DNA from: Kappaphycus alvarezii
Taxonomy: Eukaryota > Rhodophyta > Florideophyceae > Gigartinales > Solieriaceae
Length of the DNA: 64,000 nt
Reading direction: 5' to 3'
Assembly (NCBI GenBank): GCA_002205965.3
Contig: NADL03000571.1
Location: 310,001 to 374,000 of the forward strand
Shown here: positions 54,940 through 64,000 of the stretch, piece after piece
Position numbering within the stretch: the stretch's first letter is position 1
Layout of the letters: each line of letters opens with the position of its first letter
Made by a program: the position numbers and the translations under genes
Notes under the pieces: model-generated
What the model was told of the DNA's origin: nothing
The model's input: only the letters and a program-made list of their open reading frames with translations
The model's database searches: none

Positions 54940-55443
54940 CTATAAATCAGATCCAAAAAGCTTCTCCAAAACATCCATGCTGCCCGGGCAGTCCCCACAA
55001 ATATCTGCGAACAGCTCATAGCTCTCTATTCCCTCCTGAGAGATATCTAAACTACTAAAGATATCTCCATCCGGTTCCAGCGTCGGCACCACTTGATCCA
55101 TACTCTCCAGTCCAGGCCTCACCAGTCCAGCACTTTTCATGCCCCATGTTCTCTCATCCACCTTGTCCTCGTTCTCATCATCCTCCTCTTCCTCCTTTTT
55201 CTCCTCTTTTTCCTATTCATCCTCCCCATCCTCCCAAATCTTCCCATTATTAACCTCGTAGACCAATTCAGGGGCTTATACTCCTCAAAGGTCCCCCCAG
55301 CTCCCTCCCTGATTTCCTACTTCCGCCCCTTTCCAACCTCCTCCACCTCATCCTCAATAAAAAGGAGACGCACGAATTCGACCCACCTTCTTTTTTTGCC
55401 AGTACAGGTAGACCTCGCGGTCACTAGGTCCGAAAGGGAGTAG
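54940..55443 (-). pseudogene. Acidic ORF of the short-LTR gypsy subfamily
   Basis: This is the best preserved copy. In minus orientation it has VEFVRLLFIEDEVEEV (about 55,385-55,335), then APELVYEV, then a Glu/Asp-rich run, and finally SMDQVVPTLEPDGDIF, SLDISQEGIESYELFADICG and a stop at about 54,940. The end matches 17,289-17,453. The upstream part matches 61,770-62,150 (IIEFVRCLFIEEE, LAPELVYE, acidic run). It sits about 25 bp from the LTR. It is broken in about one to three places, and function is unknown. Confidence 0.65.
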
Positions 55444-55859
55444 GGGAATAGAGTTTAGGGGGTGGAGATGGCGATTTTGTGAAATGACTTTCGAGGGGCG
55501 TAGATTGATCATTTTGGTAGGTTTTGGGGAATGAGAGGTAATGGAGAGTGTTTTGGGTGTGCGGGCGGAGAGAGAGGATGGGTAAAATGAGTGGGTAGTT
55601 TAAAACTTGGAATAAAGGAGTTTAAATAGACTCCCAGTGCAGGTTCTATAGATTAGGAATAGGTAAAATAAGTCTGTAGGGATTTTGTAGTAGCGAATTT
55701 GCGCCCCTTTTCCCAAAAAAGCGAATTTGGAGGAGGACGTAAGCAAAAAGGGAAAAAGAACTTGATTCGGGATCGATTCAGAGGGGTAGATACAGTATAA
55801 AAATATCTAGATGAAATGGAAGTAAATTTGGGGAGGACCGCGGTAATGATAAGCCAGGC
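55444..55859. other. Unassigned region
   Basis: No supported gene. The sequence is G/A-rich on the plus strand. Confidence 0.4.
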
Positions 55860-56240
55860 TCAAGGAGGACGAGGAAGGACCGGAACTATAAGTAAATTTG
55901 GACAAGGAGAGGTAGTACAGTAAACTAAAGGCCTGCAGATGACGGCGACAAAAAATTCCGTTCCCATCAGCACGCGCCTAACAGGCTCCATGCAAGTGTG
56001 CATGAGATGATCGCCATGTACATCGAGTGTGTCCGGGCAATTCCTTCTCGGGCATGGCATGCTAGAGTGAAAAGTGGGACTTGACAGTAGTATTGAAGCC
56101 TTTCCGAGAATTCTCGAGGTTCAATGTTTGTCTGTAGTCCGGGGCATGGGAACAATACACCCATTCCTTAGCTCCTGGGACGGTCATAGACGCGCGAAAC
56201 GCCTGCTTCCTTGAATCTCTAAGAGGAATTCGTGCTTGCT
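55860..56240 (-). mobile_element. LINE-B-type C-terminal fragment (Cys/His motif)
   Basis: Minus-strand CPRRNCPDTLDVHGDHLMHTC matches LINE-B CPKAGCHEMLDIYGDHLLHC. Upstream ASMTVPGAKEWV (about 56,188-56,153) matches ASMSLPVPKAGS, in a different frame. Decayed. Confidence 0.65.
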
Positions 56241-56600
56241 CTGTTTCATGGACTGCGTCCGTCAGCGTCTTCTGCGATGGTGTTTTTTGCGAGCAAAATT
56301 ACACTGAACCGGATAGTCCTAGACGCGCGGGAAAAAGGCCGACCACCTCCGATGGCGTCTGCAGCTGTAGCTTTGCAAGTAAACTGCCCAAATTTCACCC
56401 TCTTCTCCCGCCGCCGCGGTATGAACTCCTCATCCGAATACTTCCGACTCCTGACCGCGATCTCCTCCCTCATCCTGCAACTTTCGGCTCACGCCGGTTT
56501 CGCGCTGTTCTCTAGTCCTGATCACTGCCTAACAGTGGTCCATGGGTACCCCAGTAAAGGTTGTTCTTTCCCCTCATTGGCACTACTCCAGTAAATTACC
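56241..56600 (+). other. Open frame of 120 codons, unrecognised
   Basis: The plus-strand frame 56,232-56,594 contains SSEYFRLLTAISSLILQLSA. Its complement is also open (56,473-56,246), with basic/acidic composition. There is no homology I can name, and it may be either strand of a decayed LINE. Confidence 0.25.
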
Positions 56601-56844
56601 TTCGTGCTAGATGGGAACAGGGAGGACTAGTGGTGAGGTCTAAGTTCTAGTAATGCTGCAGAGATTGCTATGTTTTAGGGCGGATTTGTTCTGTGGAATG
56701 ATTTGCAGGGCTGATGGTGGGGTTAAGTCCTATTTAACTGACAGTATTTCTGGTTATATCGTAGAAATGGCAGTCCTTTGAGGGTCGATTGAGTCGATGC
56801 AATGACTGGCAAGCAGCCCAGATGTGGAAAAGGCGTTGAAAATT

Positions 56845-56960
56845 CGTAGTCAATCTTGCTTGAGTGGGACCCGAACCCTTGCATTGCGAGTTTGTATGCG
56901 ATGCGGCGTCGGGTAAGTTTAGTGGAGCTCAGCATTAGAGCATCGATAAGTTCTACGCTT
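56845..56960 (-). repeat. Possible tRNA-derived SINE or tRNA pseudogene
   Basis: On the minus strand GCAAGGGTTCGGGTCCCAC (about 56,880-56,862) fits a Pol III B box (GGTTCGANNCC). A degenerate GATGCTCTAATGCTGAGC about 60 bp upstream could be a decayed A box. No tRNA cloverleaf can be drawn with confidence. Confidence 0.35.
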
Positions 56961-57189
56961 CCCCAGGCTAAGGGACTTTTCCATAGAGCTGAATTTTTCT
57001 TCTGAGAATGCAACACCCAAGCTTCCCCATCTCCATACTCCTACTGCATCCCTTGGAATCATCTGCATAAAAGGGCATCATTTTCAAACCATGAAATTCA
57101 TTCATTCCATGGTTCAGAAAATCCATTCTTGAAAGCTTCACTGGGCAGGTGCAATACTTGAGTAAATGTTCCGCACCATTCAGAAATGA

Positions 57190-57285
57190 GGAATCGATTT
57201 GGTTCTTTAATGTTTGAAAAGTGCGGTTCGGCTATCCCCCGGTGTATGCTAGACGTGTTCAGGATAATGGGTAATGTGAGAAATC
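57190..57285. repeat. Dispersed repeat, copy 2 (partner at 30,680)
   Basis: GTTCTTTAATGTTTGAAAAG, then TGCGGTTCGGCTATCCCCCG and GTGTATGCTAGACGTGTTCA match 30,680-30,765. Confidence 0.7.
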
Positions 57286-57324
57286 ACTGTTTCATACTTT
57301 TTCTTGATACATGCGCTTTTACTT

Positions 57325-57512
57325 TCGGATATACCTTCCAAGAGTAAAACACCCAAACGTTTCCCCTTTTACTTTCCGCGTGGATATAATCGACCACATC
57401 TTCCATGCATTGTAATAACCCAAAAATTTCCCCCCTTTTACTTCCGTGTTTTGGAACATAGGCTAACTAGGCTATTTTTCAATCATTAAAACAACCCAAT
57501 TTTTCCCCTTTC
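57325..57512 (+). repeat. Three successive LINE-type tails
   Basis: 57,329-57,366 (ATATACCTTCCAAGAGTAAA then ACACCCAAACGTTTCCCC), 57,411-57,440 (TAATAACCCAAAAATTTCCC) and 57,484-57,512 (ATTAAAACAACCCAATTTTT then CCCC). Members of the recurring tail motif. Confidence 0.6.
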
Positions 57513-57729
57513 AAGTTGACAGTGCTGCTCCGTGTCTGAGTACCAACCAAATGGAATATTTGCTAGTCCCACCATACAAAGAGTATTATTCTGACTTACA
57601 AATCTCCGTCGAATGGAATCCAACATAGCTGATGGGAGAGGAAGCAAGGAATAGAGTAGAATTGGGATGCTCAATCAGGTTGGTGCTTTGCAGGTTTAGC
57701 ATAAGTTGCAATACTGTAGGCTCCTGAAA

Positions 57730-58145
57730 AGGAAAAGGGGGGGTATTATTGAGATGTATGGATTGGCTGGAACCCATTTGGAGTTGCAAATCTGCATGTC
57801 ATGTTAAATACATGTGCCGATGTCGAGGCATGTAGAAATCATTGCTGTCGAATGCTAGCATCAACAACAGTCTACCAGAAAGTCGATGGGAGGCCAACCA
57901 GCAGACAAGCAGCGTTAGAAGTTACTACCAACGCCGAGTGTCCTTGTAGAAGTATGCCTCGAACCTTCGCAAACCGTTCCATTGCGCAGCTGGCCACGGT
58001 TCTTGCAATCTCCGTGACCACTGAGCACGCCTCTGGATGCCATCCGCCTAGAGTAGAGATTGGAACTGGACCTAGCCTGCTTCTCCCGGTAATTCCTCCA
58101 GAAAGCCTTGGTACTGTCGCCGCTTTTCCGCGCTCGCCGCATTGA
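57730..58145 (-). mobile_element. Truncated LINE-B-type C-terminus and 3' UTR
   Basis: Minus orientation: the DNA aligns with 36,040-36,290 of LINE-B (GAGAAGCAGGCTAGGTCCAG..., GCGCAATGGAACGGTTTGCG) and ends with the CATACATCTCAATAATACCC tail at about 57,745. It is nearly identical to 40,490-40,735 over the UTR. The plus-strand open frame 57,801-58,145 is the shadow of this. No long sense frame remains. Confidence 0.7.
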
Positions 58146-58259
58146 GACTGGTCATCGGGTTAAACGCCCGGACTCTGGAGTGGGAGGGAGCGAGTGGATT
58201 GACTCCTGAAAAGTGCTGACGTATAACAATCATTTAATAGGAACCGCATTTTTCCTACC

Positions 58260-59300
58260 CTTTTAGTCTTGGCCTCCGCGCCTCTTCTTCCCCCGGTCTG
58301 TCTGACTTCCAGACAACTTCTACTGCTGAGATCACAAAGGCGCTTCGCCCAGACTCCTCTCTTCCGTCGACCTCTCCTCCTCCGAAGGCTCCCGGCTACT
58401 CCGCCGCCTAGCTTCCGTCGCTTCTTCCCACGCCTCCCGTCCCTTTCACAACCTCCCGCAGAGCCATCTCGGTACCCGGGCCGCTCCTGAAGTATGGCGA
58501 ACCATGGTTTGCCTCCGTCTTGGTGTCCCCATCTTCTCAGGCACACAACCCTGCACCTATTGCGCCGCCGCCCACTTCCGCACTGTCCCCACCCTGGATT
58601 CCTACGGAAACCATGCCTCTGTCTGCCCCTGCGCCGACGGCTCCATTCGGCGCCACAATTGTGTTCGCGACCGCCTCATTTCCGAGGTATCACGCTTATC
58701 AATTGGGATTCGCCCTGTCCGGGAATGGACCTTCCCGCAAGACTTGCCCCGACCCTCCAACTCCCGCCGCCGCCTCGACATCTACATCGATGATGTCCAG
58801 TTCTCTCCCGTCCCGCAAGGCTACTGTCATCAGCCCCACTCTGCTCCATACGCCAAACAGCGGAATCACACGCCCCTCGCTGCCCTTACTGCATCTTAGC
58901 GCGCGAAATCTCTCCGCTATGGCCACCTCTGCGCCGAACTACGTATCGACTTCCACCCGATGGCTTTCGATATATACGGGTCTGCCAGTCCCGGTGCCGA
59001 ACGAGGTCTGTCCAGAATTGCTGAGTACATCGCACTACGTAAAGGCAGTAGCCCTGCCTTCGAGCGCGATCGCCTGTTCACGATTATCAGTTCGCTCGTA
59101 CAACAACGAACTTCTGTCGCGATCAACCGACGACTACTCGACCGTTCCTGGCTCGGATAGATTTTTCTCCTTTTGAGGGCCGCTAGCCCCCTTTTTCTGC
59201 TTGGTAAAGTCTTCTTCTTCTTTAGTCTTCGTCTTGGTTGTCGTCGTCTGTAAGTAGTCATGCTTACACTAGAAGTTTTTCAAGCTGGCTGCATCCCGTA
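58260..59300 (+). mobile_element. LINE-C C-terminal half and 3' UTR
   Basis: 58,504-58,899 reads VCLRLGVPIFSGTQPCTYCA, then TLDSYGNHASVCPCADGSIR, RHNCVRDRLISEVS and a weak RRRLDIYIDD: Cys/His motif, RHN block and the start of the putative nuclease domain. After a frame change (about 58,900) 58,920-59,158 reads CAELRIDFHPMAFDIYGSAS, then PGAERGLSRIAEYIALRKGS and SSLVQQRTSVAINRRLLDRS to a stop at 59,158. The 3' UTR carries the hairpin TGTAAG-n-CTTACA (59,249-59,268). One clear frameshift separates the two halves, and the RT part is missing. Confidence 0.75.
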
Positions 59301-59499
59301 TTTAGATAGTGGAATTTTCTTCTAGTCCCCCCTTTATCCTTGTTGGAGGGAGTGATGGCTCAACCGTCGCCTGGAGATGTTCTTACTCTTTTGGTGTAAC
59401 CACTACCTGTATGGTTCAGCTTTTTGAACATATTAAAAGATTCCTCCCCCTTTACGGTCAGCAGCCGCCTTGCTGGATTCTGATACTTTTCTTATATTA

Positions 59500-60150
59500 A
59501 ATAGGAAAATTTTGATGGAAGAATATTTAGGTTCTATTACTGTATCACTCTGTCTCGGCATGCCTCTCTTTCCTGGCAACAAGCGCTGTCCCGTCTGCTC
59601 AAGGCGCTCAAATGTGGTGGCCCCGCTTCTCGATTTCGATGGTAAGCACGCTCTTACTTGCAAATACAAAGACGGTCAGACCCGCCGTCGCAATGTCCTT
59701 CGCAATGCTCTTCACCGCTTTTGAATGGATGTTGGCATTACCGCTCTACTCGGACACCCCCTTCCATCTAGCTCCACCTCTGCTTCTTCGCCTTCGGCGC
59801 TTGGTGTTGACGTTTACATTCCAGGGACTCATGGCCTCGATCACCGCGATCTAGCCTTGGATGTTACTGTCGCCGACCCCTCGTCCAGTCCCGAGTCCAA
59901 CAGGGCACCCTGTGCGGAGCCGCCTCAGCAACCCTCGCCGAACGGTGCAAGCATTCCCAATACGGGGACGTTTGCCGTTCCTCCGATATCCTGCTTATTC
60001 CAATCAGCATCGACATCTATGGTGCCCTCGGGCCCGAACGCGTACAGTCCTTCCGCGCATCGCCGACCTCGCCGCTAGGCGCCGTAATTCCCCTCCTCGT
60101 CAAGAGTTTTACGATTTCGTTTCCCGTTTCATCTTTTAGCTGCACGGCAT
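59500..60150 (+). mobile_element. LINE-A-type C-terminal fragment
   Basis: CPVCSRRSNVVAPLLDFDGK then HALTCKYKDGQTRRRNVLRN (about 59,588-59,706) is the Cys/His motif with a full C-x2-C...D-x-x-GKHALTC. An in-frame TGA stands at 59,722-59,724. Then GVDVYIPGTHGLDHRDLALD and VTVADP follow (about 59,800-59,878), the putative nuclease strands, and a shifted IDIYGALGP block (about 60,010). It is better preserved than the copy at 6.5-7.1 kb in the Cys/His part. Confidence 0.7.
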
Positions 60151-60314
60151 GCAAGCCCGTTAGGTCCTCTCCCGACGTCTCTCTGCACAGTTTCTATCCT
60201 ACTCCTCCACGGCGCCTCTGGGTGCTTGCTCCCATCGTCGTAGAGATGTTCCTCCGCTCAATGTTGGAAGATGTGGTCGTTTATATCTTCAAAAAAATTT
60301 TGGGAAATTTACTA

Positions 60315-60515
60315 TCTCGAAAGGGGGAAATTTGGGGTGTTTTTAATGCATTAAAATTATGGTCAGCTGTTCCCTGAGGGAGTTCGTGATGGTAAAAGCT
60401 TACAACGTAAAGTGTTGGCGGGAAGTTCCCAAAACGCTAGAAAACTGACGGGAGGCCGGCCAACAGGCACGCTGCATTGGACATTACTGCTGCTGCGGCA
60501 TGACGCTGTGTTAAG
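60315..60515 (-). mobile_element. Truncated LINE 3' end with tail motif
   Basis: Minus strand: MSNAACLLAGLPSVF and a stop (about 60,487-60,440), then a UTR ending TTAAAAACACCCCAAATTTC then CCCCTTTCG at 60,320. Same architecture as 53,345-53,735. Confidence 0.6.
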
Positions 60516-60684
60516 ATTTCTTTGACCTTTGCGTAGGTCTCCCTATTTGGAAAGCAATGTCTTTAGGGATCTTACGGCAGAAGAATTCTGGAAAAACCAG
60601 GATTTCGGCAATAAGTGTACACATGGAAGAATAAATGCAGAAGCGGGACTTCACGGTGTGAGAAAAATTGCAGAACCGGGAGGT

Positions 60685-60840
60685 TTAGGGGAACGTTTGG
60701 GTGTTGTACTTTTGGAAGATATATCCATTCTATCTCATGGTTTTCCAGACAACCAAAATCGACTCAAAGGGGTATACCGACACAATAATGGGGAAGGAAC
60801 TACGCTCCCTAAAATTCTACCTTCAGGCCAGCCATCTTTC
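60685..60840 (-). repeat. LINE-D 3' UTR copy
   Basis: On the plus strand GTTTGGGTGTTGTACTTTTG then GAAGATATATCCATTCTATC and GGGGAAGGAACTACGCTCCC matches 53,355-53,490 at about 85-90%. It abuts the gypsy gag fragment on its right. Confidence 0.75.
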
Positions 60841-60845
60841 TGTAA

Positions 60846-61750
60846 TGAATCTGTCAGGAGCGATGTCAAAAACTTGGAAGACAGGTTGGAAACCCGATTC
60901 GATAATCGACTTGACATGATAACCTCGCAGTTGGAAAGCCTTACGCTTACCCTTAAGGAGAACCGATCTGGGGCCCCTATGACCGCAGAAGTCTGTTCTT
61001 ACTGTCACAAGCCTGGACACTTTGCAAATAGGTGTCCTGATAATCCACATATAAACACTCGTTGTGGAAAGTGCGGACGTTACGGGCATCATGAAAGTAA
61101 CTGCTGGTCTAAAGACAACAGAAGAGAAAATTTATCGGAAGCAAGGAGTGAGTCAGGACTAGAGGTGAAAATCTTACAAAGTAGAAGAAATCAAAGGTTG
61201 ATGGATGCCGGTAACGTATCCATCGCTGAAGAGATTAGTCAAGTCAATGTGACAAAAAGGGATGGGGAAGGGAATATTTTATCGAAGAAACCTAGGCTAG
61301 ATTATGGAATGCTGGAGCATATCCCAGCACTTGTACCTCCTCTAACCAAGAGGCCTGATCAAGTTGTCTCTGGAGTGAGAGTCGCTCCAGCCAAAAAGAC
61401 GAAAAAGAGTAAGAAATGTATGAGTATTTCGGAGGACTTACTAGAATATGTGAAGAAGTATAATCTGGTGGCTGAGCTTGCATCAGCCCCAAATGGGATA
61501 ATGCTTGGTCAACTTTTGAGGGGCGACGCAAAGGATGCGGGAAAAGAACTCAGAAAAATTATCTGGTCTAATAAGTCCTTTAACAGTAAGAAACTGTTTC
61601 TTCAATCGGCCTCGACAGCACCAAGACGTCTTAAGCTGGTGCCAGTCAAAGTATTGGGAGTGAAAACCCAAGCTCTTTTCGATTCAGGCACTGTTCCAAA
61701 CCTTATTTCAGAAACTTTGGTGACAGATCTATGTCTTGAAATCATTCCTG
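60846..61750 (+). mobile_element. Isolated gypsy gag-protease fragment
   Basis: Aligns with copy B 10,160-11,055 at high identity. It carries both zinc knuckles (CSYCHKPGHFANRC and CGKCGRYGHHESNC), the basic KKTKKSKKC stretch, and the first half of the protease (ALFDSGTVPNLIS). It is truncated abruptly on both sides and flanked by a LINE tail (left) and an acidic ORF remnant in the opposite orientation (right). The frame is open through the fragment, but it is a piece without LTRs. Confidence 0.88.
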
Positions 61751-61769
61751 ATAGAAGAAACAGGGGATG

Positions 61770-62150
61770 GTGAGGGATCCTCCTCCTCCCCCCCTCCGCC
61801 TCCTTTTCCTCCTCTTCCTCCCCATCCTCCTCTCTTTCCCCATCCTCCTCCTCCCCTTCCTCCCCTTCCTCCCCATCCTTCTCCTGGGTCTCGTACACTA
61901 GCTCAGGGGCTAACCATTACTCGAAGGACTCCCCGCTCTCCTCCTCAACTTTCTCAGTATCATCCTAACTTACCTCCCTCGCCTCTTCTTCTATGAAGAG
62001 GCAGCGAACGAACTCAATAATTTTCGTCTTAGTTTGCCGCCGGATGTAGTCGTCGGCATCGGTTGGCTCGTAGACGGCGAGACGGAGGCCATTGATGGGG
62101 GGGGAACGACGGTTTTTGGAGATAGGGACAGAGGCGCGATTTGAAGTCAT
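61770..62150 (-). pseudogene. Acidic ORF fragment of the short-LTR gypsy subfamily
   Basis: Minus orientation from 62,150: MTSNRASVPISKNRRSPPIN, LRLAVYEPTDADDYIRRQTK, IIEFVRCLFIEEEAREVS, then LAPELVYETQEKDGEEGEE and a long Glu/Asp run. EFVR-x-LFIE-x-E and APELVYE are shared with 54,940-55,443. It may include the start of this protein. No LTR adjoins it, and the gag fragment lies on its 3' side. About two breaks. Confidence 0.55.
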
Positions 62151-62574
62151 ATTTCTGGAAAAGGGTGCGTGGGATTGCGGATGTTGACAGAAAGGGTAAT
62201 CAGCTTATCGAATGGTTGTTTGTAGGAGTGATGCTTCAGCGACAATGCTTTGGCACTTTAAACAGGGACATGTCTTTGGTAATCAGCATAGTCTTGGTCA
62301 AAAAAAGGCGATGCTGCGGCCTTGAATTTGCATGAATTCGGGGGCATCATAAAACTCTGCGTGAGAAAATATTGGAACTGAATTTGGGAGGCAAAGTGAC
62401 CACGAATTGAAAGGCGTCTCTTTGAAAGATGAGGACCAAATATTCAAACATAAAATAGAAAATGGATTTGTACGGTGAATTTGGATTCACAGAGGAAAAA
62501 GATACTCAGAATTCGTTTTTGGAAGACAAATGTAGGACGATTGGTCAAGGACCGATTTTGAGATGCGAAGAGGA
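62151..62574. other. Unassigned region
   Basis: No supported gene or repeat. Confidence 0.4.
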
Positions 62575-62830
62575 CCCATTTCGTTCCAACAGCCTGCTTG
62601 ATGGCTGACCTGAAGGCGGTGTCTAAGGGAGAGTATTTCATTCTCAATTACTGTGTCGGCGCACTTTTTGAGTCAAATGTGGCTGTGTGGAAAAGTTTTA
62701 GATAGGTTGAATATATCTTCCAACAATAAAAAACCCCCAGACTTCCCCTAAAATCTATCAGAAACAGCGTCATTTTAAAAAAGGTCGAATATAATTTGCA
62801 GGAGTAAAGATACCCAAACCTTCCTACCAT
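62575..62830 (+). mobile_element. Truncated LINE-D 3' end plus second tail
   Basis: GCCTGCTTGATGGCTGACCT then GAAGGCGGTGTC and ACTGTGTCGGCGCACTTTTT are the complement of the UTR at 53,400-53,520. It ends ATATATCTTCCAACAATAAA then AAACCCCCAGACTTCCCC (62,711-62,750). A second tail, CAGGAGTAAAGATACCCAAA then CCTTCC, follows at 62,799-62,826. Confidence 0.65.
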
Positions 62831-63409
62831 TTCCGTAGTGGAAATGGCTTGGGGGTTTCTTGAGCACAAGAGATATACAGGGTTATTTTTCAAACGTAAT
62901 ATCAATTGTTATCTTTCAGAAACAATCCAAGAGGTCAACATCAACACGGTAGCAAAACTGTCAAAACACAGTACGTATGGAAGGCTGCACAAACGCTGCG
63001 CTCGTTATAAGTTCTACTAGCTACCGATGATGTTAATGATGGTCTTTTCGATGAATATCAACAACAGGGCACTCATAACATGACCAGAGAGTTGTTAGTG
63101 TAACTACCTCCTGTTGGCTGTGCTGACACCTTACGGCAAGCATAGTGGTTTACAGGTACTACTGTAGTTAACTGTTGTATAATTTAGAAATTGAAAGTTA
63201 CGTTTATGCACTTTACAGTGCTGTAAGCTTGAGTTGATATTCTTCTGACCAGCTCAGGCAGGTTAAAAGTTATCCTTCCCTAGTCGTCCACATTGCTTCT
63301 GGAAAATTCCTTTGATCATCCAGAAGAACATTCGGCTTGCCTCGAGGTCTATACAAGACCCGTTCTTCCTCCATAATATATATGAGTTAAGCTCCTTACA
63401 ACCTTCTCT
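62831..63409. other. Unassigned region
   Basis: No supported gene or repeat. Confidence 0.4.
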
Positions 63410-63535
63410 CCTCTCAACTCTCTTCCTTGGTCCCTCACTCCTTTTCTGTATTGCTCTCTCTCTCTTGTTCCCTCTCTCTTCTTCGCTCCCTCTTTCCCTA
63501 TCTCCTTCCCTCCCTCTCCTCCTTTCCTTAATCCA
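63410..63535. repeat. Polypyrimidine low-complexity tract
   Basis: Imperfect CTCTCT, CCCTCTCTC and TTCCCTCC repeats, over 85% C+T on the plus strand. Confidence 0.8.
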
Positions 63536-63582
63536 GAGGGAGGGGGAATTATAATGTTTTACTACCCGAAGATTGAGGTCAG
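63536..63582 (-). repeat. LINE-type tail motif
   Basis: GGGGGAATTATAATGTTTTA then CTACCCGAAGATTGA fits the recurring tail GGGGAA-TTTGGGTGTTTTACT-n-GGAAGATAT loosely. Confidence 0.4.
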
Positions 63583-64000
63583 TTGCTTCCTGTGGAATTT
63601 GGCATTAAAAGTATAGGCTTATTATATAGACGATTGGTTGAATGCTGGAGGACCGGGTCCATACCAGCCAACAATTATGCTATATTGACTGTTTGACCTT
63701 TTCAATGGTCTTTAAGACAATTTTCTGGCACCCAAGCGGCTATAAACCTCGGCCATCTGCACATAAATGTGACATGGGAGGCATGGTCACATACCGAAAC
63801 ATTGACAATAGTTTCGTTGTTCAAGACGTTGGCCTTAATGTCGTCTTTTTCTTCCATCCCGTTCCCTACAGTTAGTCTCATTAAGTTGAGTAAACATTTG
63901 GGTACTTGGGGGCTAGTAGAACCGACATACCCAGCCGAGAATTTTTCTGTAAGCTTTCCTTGCCGAAGGGCGCACATGACAGTAAAAAACGGAAGCAGGC
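63583..64000. other. Unassigned right edge
   Basis: Short frames only, and no recognisable homology. Confidence 0.4.

Noticed and set aside
58917-59261. 114-codon minus frame over LINE-C
   Set aside because: Antisense of the LINE-C end, rich in Arg/Lys because the sense strand is Leu/Ser-rich.
60529-61773. 414-codon frame taken as a whole gene
   Set aside because: The first ~105 codons are chance reading through LINE tails. Only 60,846 onward is gypsy gag-protease, so it is a chimera of two fossils.
63312-63554. 80-codon frame with a hydrophobic, membrane-like stretch
   Set aside because: It is a reading of the polypyrimidine tract. The Leu/Ser/Pro run is compositional.

Overview
This is a transposon-rich stretch of nuclear DNA from a eukaryote. 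I found no convincing host gene, rRNA or intact tRNA in 64 kb. Almost everything recognisable is a retrotransposon: Ty3/gypsy-type LTR elements, Ty1/copia-type LTR elements, and several lineages of non-LTR (LINE-like) elements, mostly 5'-truncated. Nothing fixes the taxon. LINEs carrying a Cys/His motif plus a possible nuclease domain after the RT, gypsy elements with two zinc knuckles, and dense nesting fit a repeat-rich alga, protist, early-diverging fungus or invertebrate. I do not go further than 'eukaryote'.

Layout. 1-6,429: gypsy copy A on the minus strand, running off the left edge. 6,430-8,560: a LINE ('LINE-A') on the minus strand. 8,747-16,263: gypsy copy B on the plus strand, near-complete, with LTRs about 99% alike. 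A and B diverge from each other as a giant imperfect inverted repeat. 16,267-17,237: a foldback element with arms of about 365 bp. 17,238-18,230: the 3' end of an older gypsy relative (acidic ORF plus short LTR), then a copia-type scrap. 18,231-33,650: an AT-rich graveyard with an old LINE-A copy, an ancient gypsy copy C (21,455-24,830), minus-strand gypsy scraps, and two more acidic-ORF/LTR ends. 34,190-41,000: LINE-B with RT, plus many truncated LINE ends of several lineages. 41,288-49,387: a copia-type element with LTRs of about 1.2 kb and a perfect 5-bp target duplication. 49,393-64,000: a mosaic of LINE ends, one short-LTR gypsy 3' end (53,966-55,443), a gypsy gag fragment (60,846-61,750), small dispersed repeats and low-complexity DNA.

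How the parts relate. The gypsy elements fall into at least two subfamilies. They share the 3' half of the LTR (TATA box and two hairpins), but differ in the 5' part of the LTR and in the protein coded just before the 3' LTR. The long-LTR form (A, B, and the old copy C for the coding part) carries an integrase extension. In A and B that extension contains the same roughly 135-residue domain twice, separated by a Gly/Pro/Ser-rich linker. The short-LTR form (17 kb, 54 kb) carries an acidic ORF ending in a conserved patch. The LINEs recur as C-terminal and 3'-UTR pieces, many ending in one short tail motif found about 15 times. This is a record of repeated nested insertion, not of a cooperating gene cluster. 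LTR elements are treated as fossils: their parts and approximate number of breaks are given, but individual lesions are not listed.
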